Shown: positions 19,197 to 27,122, counted from the first letter of the stretch. The stretch is 64,000 bases of DNA from Nocardioides albertanoniae (GCF_006716315.1 NZ_VFOV01000001.1:2124501-2188500), one strand, 5' to 3'. The notes: generated by a model from the sequence alone, not told the origin. A program made the numbers and translations.

Positions 19197-20450
19197 ATGG
19201 AGGGTCTGCTGCCCGACCTGGATCTGGTCCGTAAGGACTTCCCGATCCTGGAGCGGTCCTTCGACGGCGGCGAGACCCCGTTGGTCTACCTCGACAGCGC
19301 CAACACCTCGCAGAAGCCGCAGATCGTGATCGACACCATCGTCGACCACCTCGAGCGGCACAACGCCAACATCGCCCGGGCGATGCACCACCTGGGCGCC
19401 GAGGCGACCGAGGCCTTCGAGGGGGCGCGCGACACCGTCGCGCGCTTCCTCGGCGCGCCCGATCGTGACGAGGTGATCTTCACCAAGAACGCCTCCGAGG
19501 GGATCAACCTGGTCGCCAACACGGTGCCGCTGGCTCCGGGTGACGTGGTCGTGACCACCGAGATGGAGCACCACTCCAACATCGTGCCGTGGCAGCTCGC
19601 CACGCAGCGTACGGGTGCGGAGCTCAAGTGGTTCGGGCTCACCGACGACGGTCAGCTCGACCTGTCGAACATCGACGAGCTGATCACGCCGGCGACCAAG
19701 GTCGTCGCGCTGACGTGGGTCTCCAACATGCTCGGCACCATCAACCCGGTCGCCGAGATCGCCCGCAAGGCCCACGAGGTCGGCGCGCTGGTCGTCGTCG
19801 ACGCTGCTCAGGCCGCCCCGGTGCTCCCCATCGACCTGGCGTCGATGACGGAGGAGGAGCGCCCTGACTTCCTCGTCTTCACCGGTCACAAGGTGGTCGG
19901 CCCGACCGGCATCGGTGTGCTGTGGGGGCGGCGCGCCGCGCTCGAGGCGCTGCCGCCGTTCCTCGGAGGTGGCGAGATGATCGCCACGGTGTCGATGGAG
20001 AAGTCCACCTACGCCCCGATCCCGCACAAGTTCGAGGCCGGCACCCCGCCGATCGCCGAGGCCGTGGGTCTCGGAGCGGCGCTGGAATACCTCATGCACG
20101 TCGGGATGGAGAACGTCCACGCCCACGAGCAGGCGATCACGGCCTACGCGCTGGAGCGTCTTGCGACCGTGCCGGGTGTGACCGTGCTCGGTCCGGCCGA
20201 CGCGGCCAAGCGTGGCGGTGCGATCTCCTTCGAGCTCGACGAGGTGCACCCGCACGACGTGGCCCAGGTGCTCGACTCCAAGGGCGTCGCCATCCGCGCC
20301 GGACATCACTGCGCCAAGCCCGCGCACCAGCGGTTCGGCGTACAGGCCTCCAACCGGATGTCGTCCTACCTCTACACCACGCCCGCCGAGATCGACGCGC
20401 TGGTCGAGGGGCTGGAATACGTACGCCACTTCTTCAAGTTGGACCAGTGA
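19197..20450 (+). CDS. sufS: Cysteine desulfurase SufS
   Basis: A 417-residue PLP enzyme removing sulfur from cysteine for cluster assembly. The PLP lysine is in FTGHKVVGPTGIG and the active-site persulfide cysteine in IRAGHHCAKP, the group II (SufS) pattern. ATG 19197 (MEGLLPDLDL) is chosen because it sits one base after the sufC stop. The stop overlaps the sufU start as TGATG. Confidence 0.96.
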   Translation: MEGLLPDLDLVRKDFPILERSFDGGETPLVYLDSANTSQKPQIVIDTIVDHLERHNANIARAMHHLGAEATEAFEGARDTVARFLGAPDRDEVIFTKNASEGINLVANTVPLAPGDVVVTTEMEHHSNIVPWQLATQRTGAELKWFGLTDDGQLDLSNIDELITPATKVVALTWVSNMLGTINPVAEIARKAHEVGALVVVDAAQAAPVLPIDLASMTEEERPDFLVFTGHKVVGPTGIGVLWGRRAALEALPPFLGGGEMIATVSMEKSTYAPIPHKFEAGTPPIAEAVGLGAALEYLMHVGMENVHAHEQAITAYALERLATVPGVTVLGPADAAKRGGAISFELDEVHPHDVAQVLDSKGVAIRAGHHCAKPAHQRFGVQASNRMSSYLYTTPAEIDALVEGLEYVRHFFKLDQ

Positions 20451-20914
20451 TGACTGCCGCGAACCTCGAGAGCATGTACCAGGAGATCATCCTGGACCAC
20501 TACAAGAACCCGCACGGAAAGGGTCTTCGCGACCCCTTCGAGGCGGAGGTTCACCACGTCAACCCGACCTGCGGTGACGAGATCACCCTCCGGGTGCACA
20601 TCGCCGGCGCCAATGATGAGCTCAGAATCGAGGACATCTCCTACGACGCCCTCGGCTGCTCCATCTCGCAGGCATCGGCCTCGGTGCTCAACGACCTGGT
20701 CGTCGGCAAGCCGATCGAAGAGGCGATGACGATCCACGAGGAGTTCTTGCGCCTGATGCAGGGCAAGGGCAACGTGGAGCCCGACGAAGACATCCTGGAG
20801 GACGGCATCGCCTTCGCCGGCGTCGCCAGGTTCCCCGCCCGGATCAAGTGCGCGCTGCTGTCGTGGATGGCGTGGAAAGACGCCACGACCAAGACTCTCG
20901 CTGAGGAGAACTGA
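20450..20914 (+). CDS. sufU: Zinc-dependent sulfurtransferase SufU
   Basis: A 154-residue IscU-like protein of the SufU type that accepts persulfide from SufS. The three ligand cysteines are in NPTCGD, ALGCSIS and IKCALLSW, and the SufU-type insertion between the second and third (about 85-125) is present. ATG 20450 overlaps the sufS stop and its own stop overlaps the next gene as TGATG. Confidence 0.95.
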   Translation: MTAANLESMYQEIILDHYKNPHGKGLRDPFEAEVHHVNPTCGDEITLRVHIAGANDELRIEDISYDALGCSISQASASVLNDLVVGKPIEEAMTIHEEFLRLMQGKGNVEPDEDILEDGIAFAGVARFPARIKCALLSWMAWKDATTKTLAEEN

Positions 20915-21363
20915 TGACTGAGACCGACCACAGCACCCATGACCATCACGCCGGCCATGACCACTCGGGTCATGACCACTCGGGTCACGGTCACGGCCAT
21001 GGGCACGAGGCTCCGGAGGAGCACACCATGCGCTCCTCGACGGTCGAGGGCGCGAGCCTGAAGATCGAGGACGTCGAAGAGGCGATGAAGGACGTCGTCG
21101 ACCCCGAGCTCGGGATCAACGTCGTCGACCTCGGTCTGGTCTACGGGATCCACGTCGAGGAGCACTCCAACGTGGTGCTCGACATGACCCTGACCTCGGC
21201 GGCCTGCCCGCTGACCGACGTCATCCAGGATCAGACCTCCCAGGCACTCGAGGGCATGGTCAACGACGTGCACATCAACTGGGTCTGGATGCCGCCCTGG
21301 GGGCCCGACAAGATCACCCCCGACGGCCGCGAGATGCTCCGCGCCCTCGGCTTCAACGTCTGA
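20914..21363 (+). CDS. sufT: SufT-like DUF59/MIP18 metal-sulfur assembly factor with His-rich N-terminus
   Basis: A 149-residue DUF59 protein; family members help deliver Fe-S clusters to targets. The domain runs about 50-149, with VVDPELGINVVDLGLVYGI and the conserved cysteine in TSAACPLTD. An extra N-terminal stretch (residues about 6-31) is packed with histidines in HD, HG and HS pairs, suggesting metal binding. A second ATG at 21028 (MRSSTVEGASL) has a strong GGAGGAG nearby and would make a form without this tail. Last gene of the suf operon. Confidence 0.9.
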   Translation: MTETDHSTHDHHAGHDHSGHDHSGHGHGHGHEAPEEHTMRSSTVEGASLKIEDVEEAMKDVVDPELGINVVDLGLVYGIHVEEHSNVVLDMTLTSAACPLTDVIQDQTSQALEGMVNDVHINWVWMPPWGPDKITPDGREMLRALGFNV

Positions 21364-21375
21364 GCGAACACCTCC

Positions 21376-21422
21376 GATGTGGGGGTCCTGAGGTCACCTG
21401 GTGACCTCAGGACCCCCACATC
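21376..21422. terminator. Perfect 23-bp stem hairpin, bidirectional terminator
   Basis: Perfect inverted repeat with 23-base arms (21376-21398 and 21400-21422) around a single T, containing GTGGGGGTCCTGAGGTCACC. It lies exactly between the convergent ends of sufT and whiB, so it can stop transcription from both sides. There is no clear T-run, as is common for actinobacterial hairpin terminators. Confidence 0.85.
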
Positions 21423-21427
21423 GCATC

Positions 21428-21769
21428 TCAGGCAACCCTTCGCGCCTTCTCGATGGCTTCCTGGCTGCGCTTGTAGGGCTTGTGGCCGGGAGCTCTGGGC
21501 TTCTCGCGGGGCTTGCCGCTCTCCAGGAGCACGCCGCCCCACACGCCCCATTCCCGCCGGGCGACCCCGAGGTCGAGGCAGGTGCCTCGCAGCGGGCAGC
21601 CCGCGCAGACCTCCTGTGCCTGGGCCAGCTGGGCGAGGTCGTCGGGATGGAAGAGGTCCGGCTCCTCGCCCACACAGGCCCACTCATCCGTGCGGGGCGT
21701 CGGGTGCATCAGGGTCGGCTCGTGGGTCCTGGAGAGGTTGCCCTCTGCGACAGGCGTGATGGTCTCCAT
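21428..21769 (-). CDS. WhiB-family transcriptional regulator
   Basis: A 113-residue Fe-S regulator of the WhiB-like family. Four cluster cysteines are seen in WACVGEEPDLF, EVCAGCPLRGTC, followed by the turn REWGVWGGVLL. The C-terminal tail (about 84-113) is rich in Lys, Arg and Pro (KPREKPRAPGHKPYKRS) and may contact DNA. ATG 21769 has GGAGGTGAACGAG directly upstream. The gene is preceded by a uORF and terminator-like hairpin as in whiB7 genes, but a clear RGRP AT-hook is missing, so assignment to WhiB7 is uncertain. Confidence 0.9.
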   Translation of the reverse strand: METITPVAEGNLSRTHEPTLMHPTPRTDEWACVGEEPDLFHPDDLAQLAQAQEVCAGCPLRGTCLDLGVARREWGVWGGVLLESGKPREKPRAPGHKPYKRSQEAIEKARRVA

Positions 21770-21804
21770 CTCGTTCACCTCCTGGTGATGCTGCTGGACA
21801 TGAC

Positions 21805-21834
21805 AAAGGGCCGCTCCGTGGATCGGAGCGGCCC
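21805..21834 (-). terminator. Attenuator-like hairpin in the whiB leader
   Basis: On the minus strand, an 11-bp GC-rich perfect stem GGGCCGCTCCG/CGGAGCGGCCC with a 5-base loop is followed directly by TTTGTC, an intrinsic-terminator shape. It lies 35-40 bases before the whiB start and about 20 bases after the stop of a 28-codon reading frame. That order (uORF, terminator, whiB) matches ribosome-mediated attenuation known for whiB7. Confidence 0.7.
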
Positions 21835-21853
21835 TGGTGGATGCGGTGAGCAC

Positions 21854-21940
21854 CTACGTCTGTTGCGGCTCCGCGCGCGCAAAGTCCACACCCGGGACCG
21901 GCCGGCCCAGGATGTCGTAGGTGTTGAGGCATTCCTGCAT
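21854..21940 (-). CDS. Candidate 28-aa leader peptide (uORF) of whiB
   Basis: An ATG-initiated 28-codon frame (starts MQECLNTYDIL, ends AEPQQT, stop TAG) in the whiB leader. It is short and has no family. Its interest is position: it ends about 20 bases before the terminator-like hairpin, so stalled ribosomes could alter folding and let transcription reach whiB. An upstream ribosome binding site is weak. It is also the only start-to-stop frame of this kind I noted in the leader. Confidence 0.5.
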   Translation of the reverse strand: MQECLNTYDILGRPVPGVDFARAEPQQT

Positions 21941-22002
21941 GGCTTCAATGCTACTGACCACTCACCTGCGCGGCCACTGGTTTGTTTGGCAGAGTGGCGT
22001 GC

Positions 22003-22644
22003 ATGGACGTCGCCGCCCGCACAGCGGCCAACCGTCGCCTTCTCGCCGACTTCTTCGACGGCCTCGACGGCTCCCAGCTGGAGACGCAGAGCCTCTGCTC
22101 GGCCTGGACGGTGCGGGAGGTGCTGGGCCACAGCGCGATGCCGTTCTCGGTCGGGGTGCCACGGCTGCTCTGGCGTACGTTGCTGGCCGGCGGCTCGATC
22201 GACCGGGCCGCCGCCGCGATCGCGGAGGAGCAGGCTCGTCGGCCGGTCGCGGAGCTGACCGGGCTGCTTCGGACGTACGACACGAAGCGGGTGCCGGCGC
22301 CCGGGGTCGGCCCGATGGGGCAGTTCACCGACCACTGCATCCACCTGCGCGACTGCGCTCGCCCGCTCGGCCTCGACAACGATGTCTCGCTCGACGACTG
22401 GCGTGAGGTGCTCGACTGGCTGCCGACCAAGCAGGCCTCCCTCGGGGTGGTGCCGGCCGGGCGGCTCGACGGGCTGGCGCTGCGCGCGACCGACCAGGAC
22501 TGGTCCTGGAGCGGCGAGGAGAGCTCGGTGGACGAGGTCGCCGGCCCCAGCGAGGCCCTGGCCATGGCACTCGCCGGCCGGTCGGTCGCGCTGAGCGACC
22601 TGTCCGGCCCCGGGGTCGAGCGCCTGCGTGAGCGCCTCGTCTGA
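22003..22644 (+). CDS. Mycothiol-dependent maleylpyruvate isomerase-family (DinB-fold) protein
   Basis: A 213-residue four-helix DinB-type protein. The N-terminal ARTAANRRLLADFFDGL and SAWTVREVLGHSAM match the actinobacterial maleylpyruvate isomerase N-domain family, with metal-ligand histidines at LGHSAM and in FTDHCIHLRDCARPLG. Members are often mycothiol-dependent transferases or hydrolases; the substrate here is unknown. ATG 22003 is favoured; the frame also contains an ATG seven codons upstream. Confidence 0.82.
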   Translation: MDVAARTAANRRLLADFFDGLDGSQLETQSLCSAWTVREVLGHSAMPFSVGVPRLLWRTLLAGGSIDRAAAAIAEEQARRPVAELTGLLRTYDTKRVPAPGVGPMGQFTDHCIHLRDCARPLGLDNDVSLDDWREVLDWLPTKQASLGVVPAGRLDGLALRATDQDWSWSGEESSVDEVAGPSEALAMALAGRSVALSDLSGPGVERLRERLV

Positions 22645-23530
22645 GGCCGAGGAGCGGCGGGTAGGCTCCGCGGACGTGGAGGCGCCTGGACGGATCTGGT
22701 TCGGATACATCGCTGCCGTGGGGCTCGTGGTGATCGGTGCGATCACCACCGACCTGCTCGCGTTCGGGCTGGCTGGGGTGATGCTGGTCGCGACGGTGCT
22801 GGGGGAGCGGTATCGCGCCCGGGTCGCCGCCCGTCTCGCCGCCGACCGTCGCCCCGACCTCGCCGATCTGGTCACCAGGTGGGCGCGCGGCTGGGCGTTC
22901 GCCCGATACTTCCCGCGGCCCGAGCGGGTCGCCGGCGGCGTACGCATCGAGGTGGGGGAGCCGGGCCGCCGGGTCGAATGGGTCGCCATCGACGAGCCCG
23001 AGACGTTGTCCGGTCTCGTCGACACGGTCGCAGCCACGCCCGAGGCCTGGTTGAGCGTCGCGACCGCCGACCCCGCCGGCGTACGCCCGTGGCTGCTTGA
23101 GGGCGGGCTCGGTTCCGATTCGCAGGAGGAGGCTCTGATGTCGATCGACCTCGTCGACCAGGTCTCGCGCGACCTGCCTGACGGCTACGCCGCAGAGATC
23201 GAGCGCGACGGTGGCCGTATCACCGCGACCGTGAGATCGGCCGGGAAGGCGGGCGAGGTGGCGGCCTCGGGACGGATCGCCGTCATCGGCGCCGACGCGG
23301 TCGTCGACCGGATCCACACCGAGCCCGACCACCGGCACCGGGGTCTCGGCGGCGCGATGATGACCGTGCTCGTCGCGGCCGCTCGCGAGGCCGGTGCGAC
23401 CCGCGGCATCCTGGTGGCCACCGAGATGGGCGAACCGCTCTACGCCGGGCTCGGCTGGCAGGAGCAGGCTCGGTTGGTGATCGCCCGACCGGCCACGCCG
23501 CGTACGCCCGCCGAGTCTCACCACCAGTAG
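22628..23530 (+). CDS. GNAT acetyltransferase with N-terminal membrane hairpin
   Basis: A 300-residue protein with two membrane segments near the N-terminus (about 23-41 and 44-60) and a C-terminal GNAT domain (about 200-290). The acetyl-CoA loop reads HRHRGLGGAMM, preceded by VVDRIHTEPDH and followed by YAGLGWQEQARL. The middle (60-190) is GNAT-like but not assigned. GTG 22628 overlaps the preceding gene by 17 bases; a GTG at 22676 is an alternative that still keeps the membrane part. Substrate unknown. Confidence 0.75.
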   Translation: MSASSEAEERRVGSADVEAPGRIWFGYIAAVGLVVIGAITTDLLAFGLAGVMLVATVLGERYRARVAARLAADRRPDLADLVTRWARGWAFARYFPRPERVAGGVRIEVGEPGRRVEWVAIDEPETLSGLVDTVAATPEAWLSVATADPAGVRPWLLEGGLGSDSQEEALMSIDLVDQVSRDLPDGYAAEIERDGGRITATVRSAGKAGEVAASGRIAVIGADAVVDRIHTEPDHRHRGLGGAMMTVLVAAAREAGATRGILVATEMGEPLYAGLGWQEQARLVIARPATPRTPAESHHQ

Positions 23531-23554
23531 TCGCAACTGTGGTTGAGTGTCGCC

Positions 23555-24100
23555 ATGAGCGACGACGCGACTCCTGCGCCTGATCTGATCGAGCCCGACC
23601 CGGAGCAGGAGGCGGAGGTCGCGGCATTCTGGGACGACGTGAAGCACCACGCCCATCTCAGCGCCGCGCCGGGCTACTTCGGCGCCTCGCCGCTGGAGGC
23701 GCTGCAGCCGCCCGCCTTCTCCTTCGGTGACACTCCGGAGCAGTCCGACGAGCTGCTCGAGCTCATCCTCGAGGGAATGAAGACAGCCACCGCTGGTGCG
23801 TTGTGGGACTACGAGGCTGCCGGCGAGACGCTGCCGAGCGTCGGTACGCTCGGGATCGTCCTCGACGGCTCCGGCCATCCACGTGCACTCATCGTGTCGA
23901 CGTCGGTCGAGGTCGTGCCCTTCGACCAGGTCGACGACGACTTCGCGCGGGCCGAGGGCGAGGGTGACCGATCCCTGGACTACTGGCGCCAGGAGCACAA
24001 GCGGTTCTTCTCCTCGGTCGCCGTCCATGACCGCGGTTTCGCCGAAGACATGCCGGTCGTGCTCGAGCGCTTCGAGCTCGTCTGGCCGAAACCCGACTGA
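23555..24100 (+). CDS. ASCH domain protein
   Basis: A 181-residue protein with the ASCH (PUA-like) pattern: EGMKTATAGALWDYEAAGETLP, then a beta-rich core and YWRQEHKRFF near the end. ASCH domains are thought to bind RNA or nucleotides; some act as N4-acetylcytidine amidohydrolases or coactivators. ATG 23555 (MSDDATPAP) is preferred over a GTG four codons earlier. It is a single gene in a run of small plus-strand genes. Confidence 0.82.
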   Translation: MSDDATPAPDLIEPDPEQEAEVAAFWDDVKHHAHLSAAPGYFGASPLEALQPPAFSFGDTPEQSDELLELILEGMKTATAGALWDYEAAGETLPSVGTLGIVLDGSGHPRALIVSTSVEVVPFDQVDDDFARAEGEGDRSLDYWRQEHKRFFSSVAVHDRGFAEDMPVVLERFELVWPKPD

Positions 24101-24108
24101 ACCGCGGC

Positions 24109-24666
24109 ATGGGTGAGGCCCGAGCTCGCCTCGAGGCGGGTGATTGGTATCTCGATGATGCCGAGCTCCAAGCACTGCGCCGCGAGTGCTGGCGTGCTTT
24201 GGATCTCTTCAATGCCGCTGGCGCCGACGATGACGACGTACGCCGCCATGTGCTGTGCGAGCTGCTCGCTGAGGTAGGTGCGGGTGTCGAGGTCGTCCCG
24301 CGGTTCCAGTGCTCCTACGGTTACAACATCAGGCTGGGCGATCGGGCGTTCGTGAATGCCAACGCCTTCTTCATGGACGACGCGCAGATCCGGATCGGCG
24401 CTGACGTACGCATCGGGCCAGGAGCACAGTTGGTGACTGCCCTGCATCCGGTCGATGATCCCGACCGGCGCCGCGATGGCTGGGAGCGGGCACTGCCCAT
24501 CGAGATCGGAGAGAACGCCTGGCTAGGGACTAGCGTCACCGTCGGCGCAGGTGTGGCGATCGGCGCCGACGCTGTGATCGGATCGGGCAGCGTCGTGCTG
24601 AGCGACATCCCTGCTCGAGTCGTCGCAGCAGGAACACCGGCGCGAGTCCTCCGCGATGTCCGATGA
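24109..24666 (+). CDS. Sugar O-acetyltransferase, maltose/galactoside type
   Basis: A 185-residue left-handed beta-helix acetyltransferase. The N-terminal cap (about 5-50) resembles the Mac domain; then GYNIRLGDRAFVNANAFF, the catalytic-histidine loop TALHPVDDPDRR, and hexapeptide turns IGENAWLGTSVTVGAGVAIG follow. Members transfer acetyl groups from acetyl-CoA to sugars such as maltose or galactosides, the exact acceptor being unclear. It overlaps the following gene by 11 bases. Confidence 0.88.
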   Translation: MGEARARLEAGDWYLDDAELQALRRECWRALDLFNAAGADDDDVRRHVLCELLAEVGAGVEVVPRFQCSYGYNIRLGDRAFVNANAFFMDDAQIRIGADVRIGPGAQLVTALHPVDDPDRRRDGWERALPIEIGENAWLGTSVTVGAGVAIGADAVIGSGSVVLSDIPARVVAAGTPARVLRDVR

Positions 24667-25030
24667 TGAGAGCATGACGACCGATCAGCTGGCCGAGCGG
24701 GTGCGGGGGATCTGTCTCGGGTTCCCGGAGGTCACCGAGCGGCTCACGCACGGTGCGCCGGGGTTCTTCGTGAAGAAGCAGTTCGTGATGCTGTGGCCGC
24801 AGGGGCATCACCGGCTCGAGGCGCCGCACCTGTGGGCGGCAGCGGCGGCGGGGGTGCAGGACGAGGTCGTCGGTGACGACCCCGAGCGCTTCTTCGTCCC
24901 TCCGTACGTCGGTGGGCGCGGCTGGATCGGGATGCGGCTCGACGGCGCGGTCGACTGGGCGGAGGTCGCGGAGGTCTGCGAGGACGCCTACCGGCTGATC
25001 GCGCCCGCGCGACTGACTCGCGACCTGTAA
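24656..25030 (+). CDS. MmcQ/YjbR (DUF419) family protein
   Basis: A 124-residue protein of the MmcQ/YjbR fold, a small alpha/beta domain related to DNA-binding CyaY-like folds. Signature segments are FPEVTERLTHGAPGFFVKKQ and the C-terminal GRGWIGMRLDGAVDWAEV. Function in the family is unsettled. ATG 24656 and ATG 24674 are both possible; the later has GATGAGAGC before it. Confidence 0.8.
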   Translation: MSDDESMTTDQLAERVRGICLGFPEVTERLTHGAPGFFVKKQFVMLWPQGHHRLEAPHLWAAAAAGVQDEVVGDDPERFFVPPYVGGRGWIGMRLDGAVDWAEVAEVCEDAYRLIAPARLTRDL

Positions 25031-25041
25031 CGTTCGCGGAC

Positions 25042-25656
25042 ATGCCCAACGTCGCCGTCGCCGTCGCTCGGATCCCGCGTTGGGTGGAGAACTTCGCCGC
25101 ACGTCATGGGGAGGCGCGGCTCGTGGTCGACTCCGGTGTGTTGCGGGGCTCCGCCGCCGACGGGTCGTCGTTCACCGCGAGGCTCCCGTTCGAGCAGACC
25201 TACGCCGGCGCGGCCGACCTGGAGTCGTTCGTCGCGGCCGCTGCGCCGACGGCACAGTGGGGCATCCTGCTGGTGCGCAAGGGCGGGTTCGCGATCGCCC
25301 GGATGAGGGGCCCGGAGATCGCCGAGCACAAGATCGGGCGTCGCCACGTGCAGGGGAAGACCAAGGCCGGCGGCTGGAGCCAGCAGCGGTTCGCCCGGCG
25401 CCGGGCGAACCAGGCCGGCGCCGCGTACGAGGCCGCGGCCGACCACGCCGCCCGCATCCTCGACGGGCTGCGCGGACCGCTGATCACGGGCGGTGACCAC
25501 GGCGGCGTCGACGACGTGCTCACCGACCGGCGGCTGCAGTCGCTGCAGGTCACCGGCCCGTGGCTGGCCGTGCAGGACCCGAACCGCGCGGTGCTCGATC
25601 AGGCCATCGAGGATGCCCAGAAGGTGCAGATCGAGGTGTTCAACGCAGACAGTTGA
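25042..25656 (+). CDS. Actinobacterial VLRF1-type peptidyl-tRNA hydrolase
   Basis: A 204-residue protein of the acVLRF1 family, relatives of eukaryotic Vms1/ANKZF1 that free stalled nascent chains from tRNA on ribosomes. The catalytic loop reads KAGGWSQQRFARRRANQ, with the GGxSxQR pattern and the proposed catalytic glutamine, in an eRF1-like fold. The bacterial family is typically about 200 residues. It sits 11 bases after the YjbR gene; the tail of the protein ends just before the convergent zinc-ribbon gene. Confidence 0.85.
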   Translation: MPNVAVAVARIPRWVENFAARHGEARLVVDSGVLRGSAADGSSFTARLPFEQTYAGAADLESFVAAAAPTAQWGILLVRKGGFAIARMRGPEIAEHKIGRRHVQGKTKAGGWSQQRFARRRANQAGAAYEAAADHAARILDGLRGPLITGGDHGGVDDVLTDRRLQSLQVTGPWLAVQDPNRAVLDQAIEDAQKVQIEVFNADS

Positions 25657-25665
25657 GCCCGAAGG

Positions 25666-26097
25666 TCAGGGGAGCTGCCAGACTCCCGGCGAGCCCTTGG
25701 TCATCAGGCCCTCGGTCAGCAGCTTCTGGCGGGCGCGCCGCGCGGCGTAGCGCCAGCGGAGCTCGCCCTCCGGGGTCGTCTCGAGATCGCCGGGCAGCAG
25801 GCTGTCGGCCAGCTGGCTCTCGAGCTCGTCGAGCACGGCATCGGCGGGCATCGTGCCGCCGGCGGTCTCGAGGATCTCGAGGATCAGCGGGGCGAAGGCC
25901 GCCGGCGGGGTCCACTTACGGGGCGCGGACTTGGTGACGACCTTCGGAGCCGATGCCGACGCCTTGGTCGTGGTCTTGCGCGGCCGTGGAGCCGCCTTCT
26001 TCTTCACCGGAGCCGGCTCGGGCGGGGCCGGGGGCCGCCCATGGATGCACTGTGACATCGGCAGGTCGCACAGCTCGCAATAGTCAGTCTCGGACAT
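25666..26097 (-). CDS. Zinc-ribbon plus winged-helix (Mrr-N-like) hypothetical protein
   Basis: A 143-residue protein starting at ATG 26097 (MSETDYC). The N-terminus has a metal-binding pattern with Cys and His in DYCELCDLPMSQCIHG. A Pro/Lys/Thr-rich linker follows (about 24-60). The C-terminal domain (about 62-143) resembles the N-terminal winged helix of Mrr-type enzymes, ending GSPGVWQLP. No nuclease part is present. It may be a small nucleic-acid binding protein; function unknown. Confidence 0.65.
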   Translation of the reverse strand: MSETDYCELCDLPMSQCIHGRPPAPPEPAPVKKKAAPRPRKTTTKASASAPKVVTKSAPRKWTPPAAFAPLILEILETAGGTMPADAVLDELESQLADSLLPGDLETTPEGELRWRYAARRARQKLLTEGLMTKGSPGVWQLP

Positions 26098-26195
26098 CGG
26101 ACCAACCATATCGGCTCCGACGCGGCCGAGCATCTCGCCGCGGCTCCCCGCGTCGAATCCCGCTGCGACCTGCGAAGATGCGCTACTTTGGCAGC

Positions 26196-27107
26196 ATGTG
26201 GCAGCCCGACCCCGGGTGGCTCGTCCTTCCCGGAGGCACCGGACCCTCCACGTTGGGGGTCTGGCGCACCGTCGTGGGCCAGGAGCCGGTGGTGGTCAAG
26301 AGGCTCGGGGCGCCGGGGGCCTACGAACCGACCGAGCTGAGCCGCCGTCACCACTTCGCCTACTGGAGGCGGGCGGCCGACGTCGCGACCTCGGGGCTGC
26401 TCGAGGACACCCCCGGCATGATCGGCGCGCGCACGGACGTCACCGAGGACTCCGACGGGATCACCCTGACCACCGACTGGGTCGAGGACGCCGCCAACTC
26501 CGGGCTCTTCGCGGCGCTGGCCATGGGCCGCTTCGCCGGCGCCGACCTCGGCGGTGTGCGCTGGCTGGCGCGCGACCAGTTCCGCGACCGGATGGCGCGG
26601 GTCGAGTACAACGGCGGCTGGCCGACGATGATGCGTACGACGGCCGCCGACATCGCGCACACGCTCTGGGAGCGCCGCAGGCACTTCACCGACATCCTCG
26701 ACACGCTTCCCCAGGTCGCGCAGCACGGTGACCCGGCGCCGCAGAACCTCCTCGGCCGCACCGACGACGGCGAGCGGCTGATCGCGATCGACTGGTCGAG
26801 CCTCGGCCACGGACCGGTCGGTGGCGACCTGGGCCTCTATCTGCTGCACGCCCGGGAGTCGTTCGAGCCGTTGCTGGAGGCGTACGTCCTGGGCTTGCCC
26901 GAGGGCCTCGCGACTCGCGAGGAGGTGAGTCTCGGTGCCCAGATCAGCGCCGTCTACACCGCACTGAGTCGGGCCGAGTGGGCGCTGAGCCGGATCACGC
27001 CGGGGGAGGGCCCGCTGCTCGCGAAGTTCCGCCATCCGGCGGTGGCGCCCCACCTGCGCACCCTGCAGAAGCAGGCGGCGCTGGTCGAGGCACTGCTCGA
27101 GCTGTGA
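26196..27107 (+). CDS. Aminoglycoside-phosphotransferase-fold kinase
   Basis: A 303-residue APH/choline-kinase-like protein. The catalytic loop is QHGDPAPQNLLG (Brenner motif, about 180-191), and the metal-binding DFG equivalent is AIDWSSLGHGPVGGDLG. An N-lobe lysine appears in VVVKRLGAPG. ATG 26196 is chosen because the frame before it is not family-like. APH-fold proteins in such contexts usually act on small metabolites; there is no sign that it confers drug resistance. Confidence 0.82.
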   Translation: MWQPDPGWLVLPGGTGPSTLGVWRTVVGQEPVVVKRLGAPGAYEPTELSRRHHFAYWRRAADVATSGLLEDTPGMIGARTDVTEDSDGITLTTDWVEDAANSGLFAALAMGRFAGADLGGVRWLARDQFRDRMARVEYNGGWPTMMRTTAADIAHTLWERRRHFTDILDTLPQVAQHGDPAPQNLLGRTDDGERLIAIDWSSLGHGPVGGDLGLYLLHARESFEPLLEAYVLGLPEGLATREEVSLGAQISAVYTALSRAEWALSRITPGEGPLLAKFRHPAVAPHLRTLQKQAALVEALLEL

Positions 27108-27122
27108 CGGGCCCTCCAGGGT

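Noticed and set aside
26196..27107. Aminoglycoside resistance gene
   Set aside because: Only the general APH kinase fold is seen; such proteins are common housekeeping or metabolite kinases and nothing indicates resistance.
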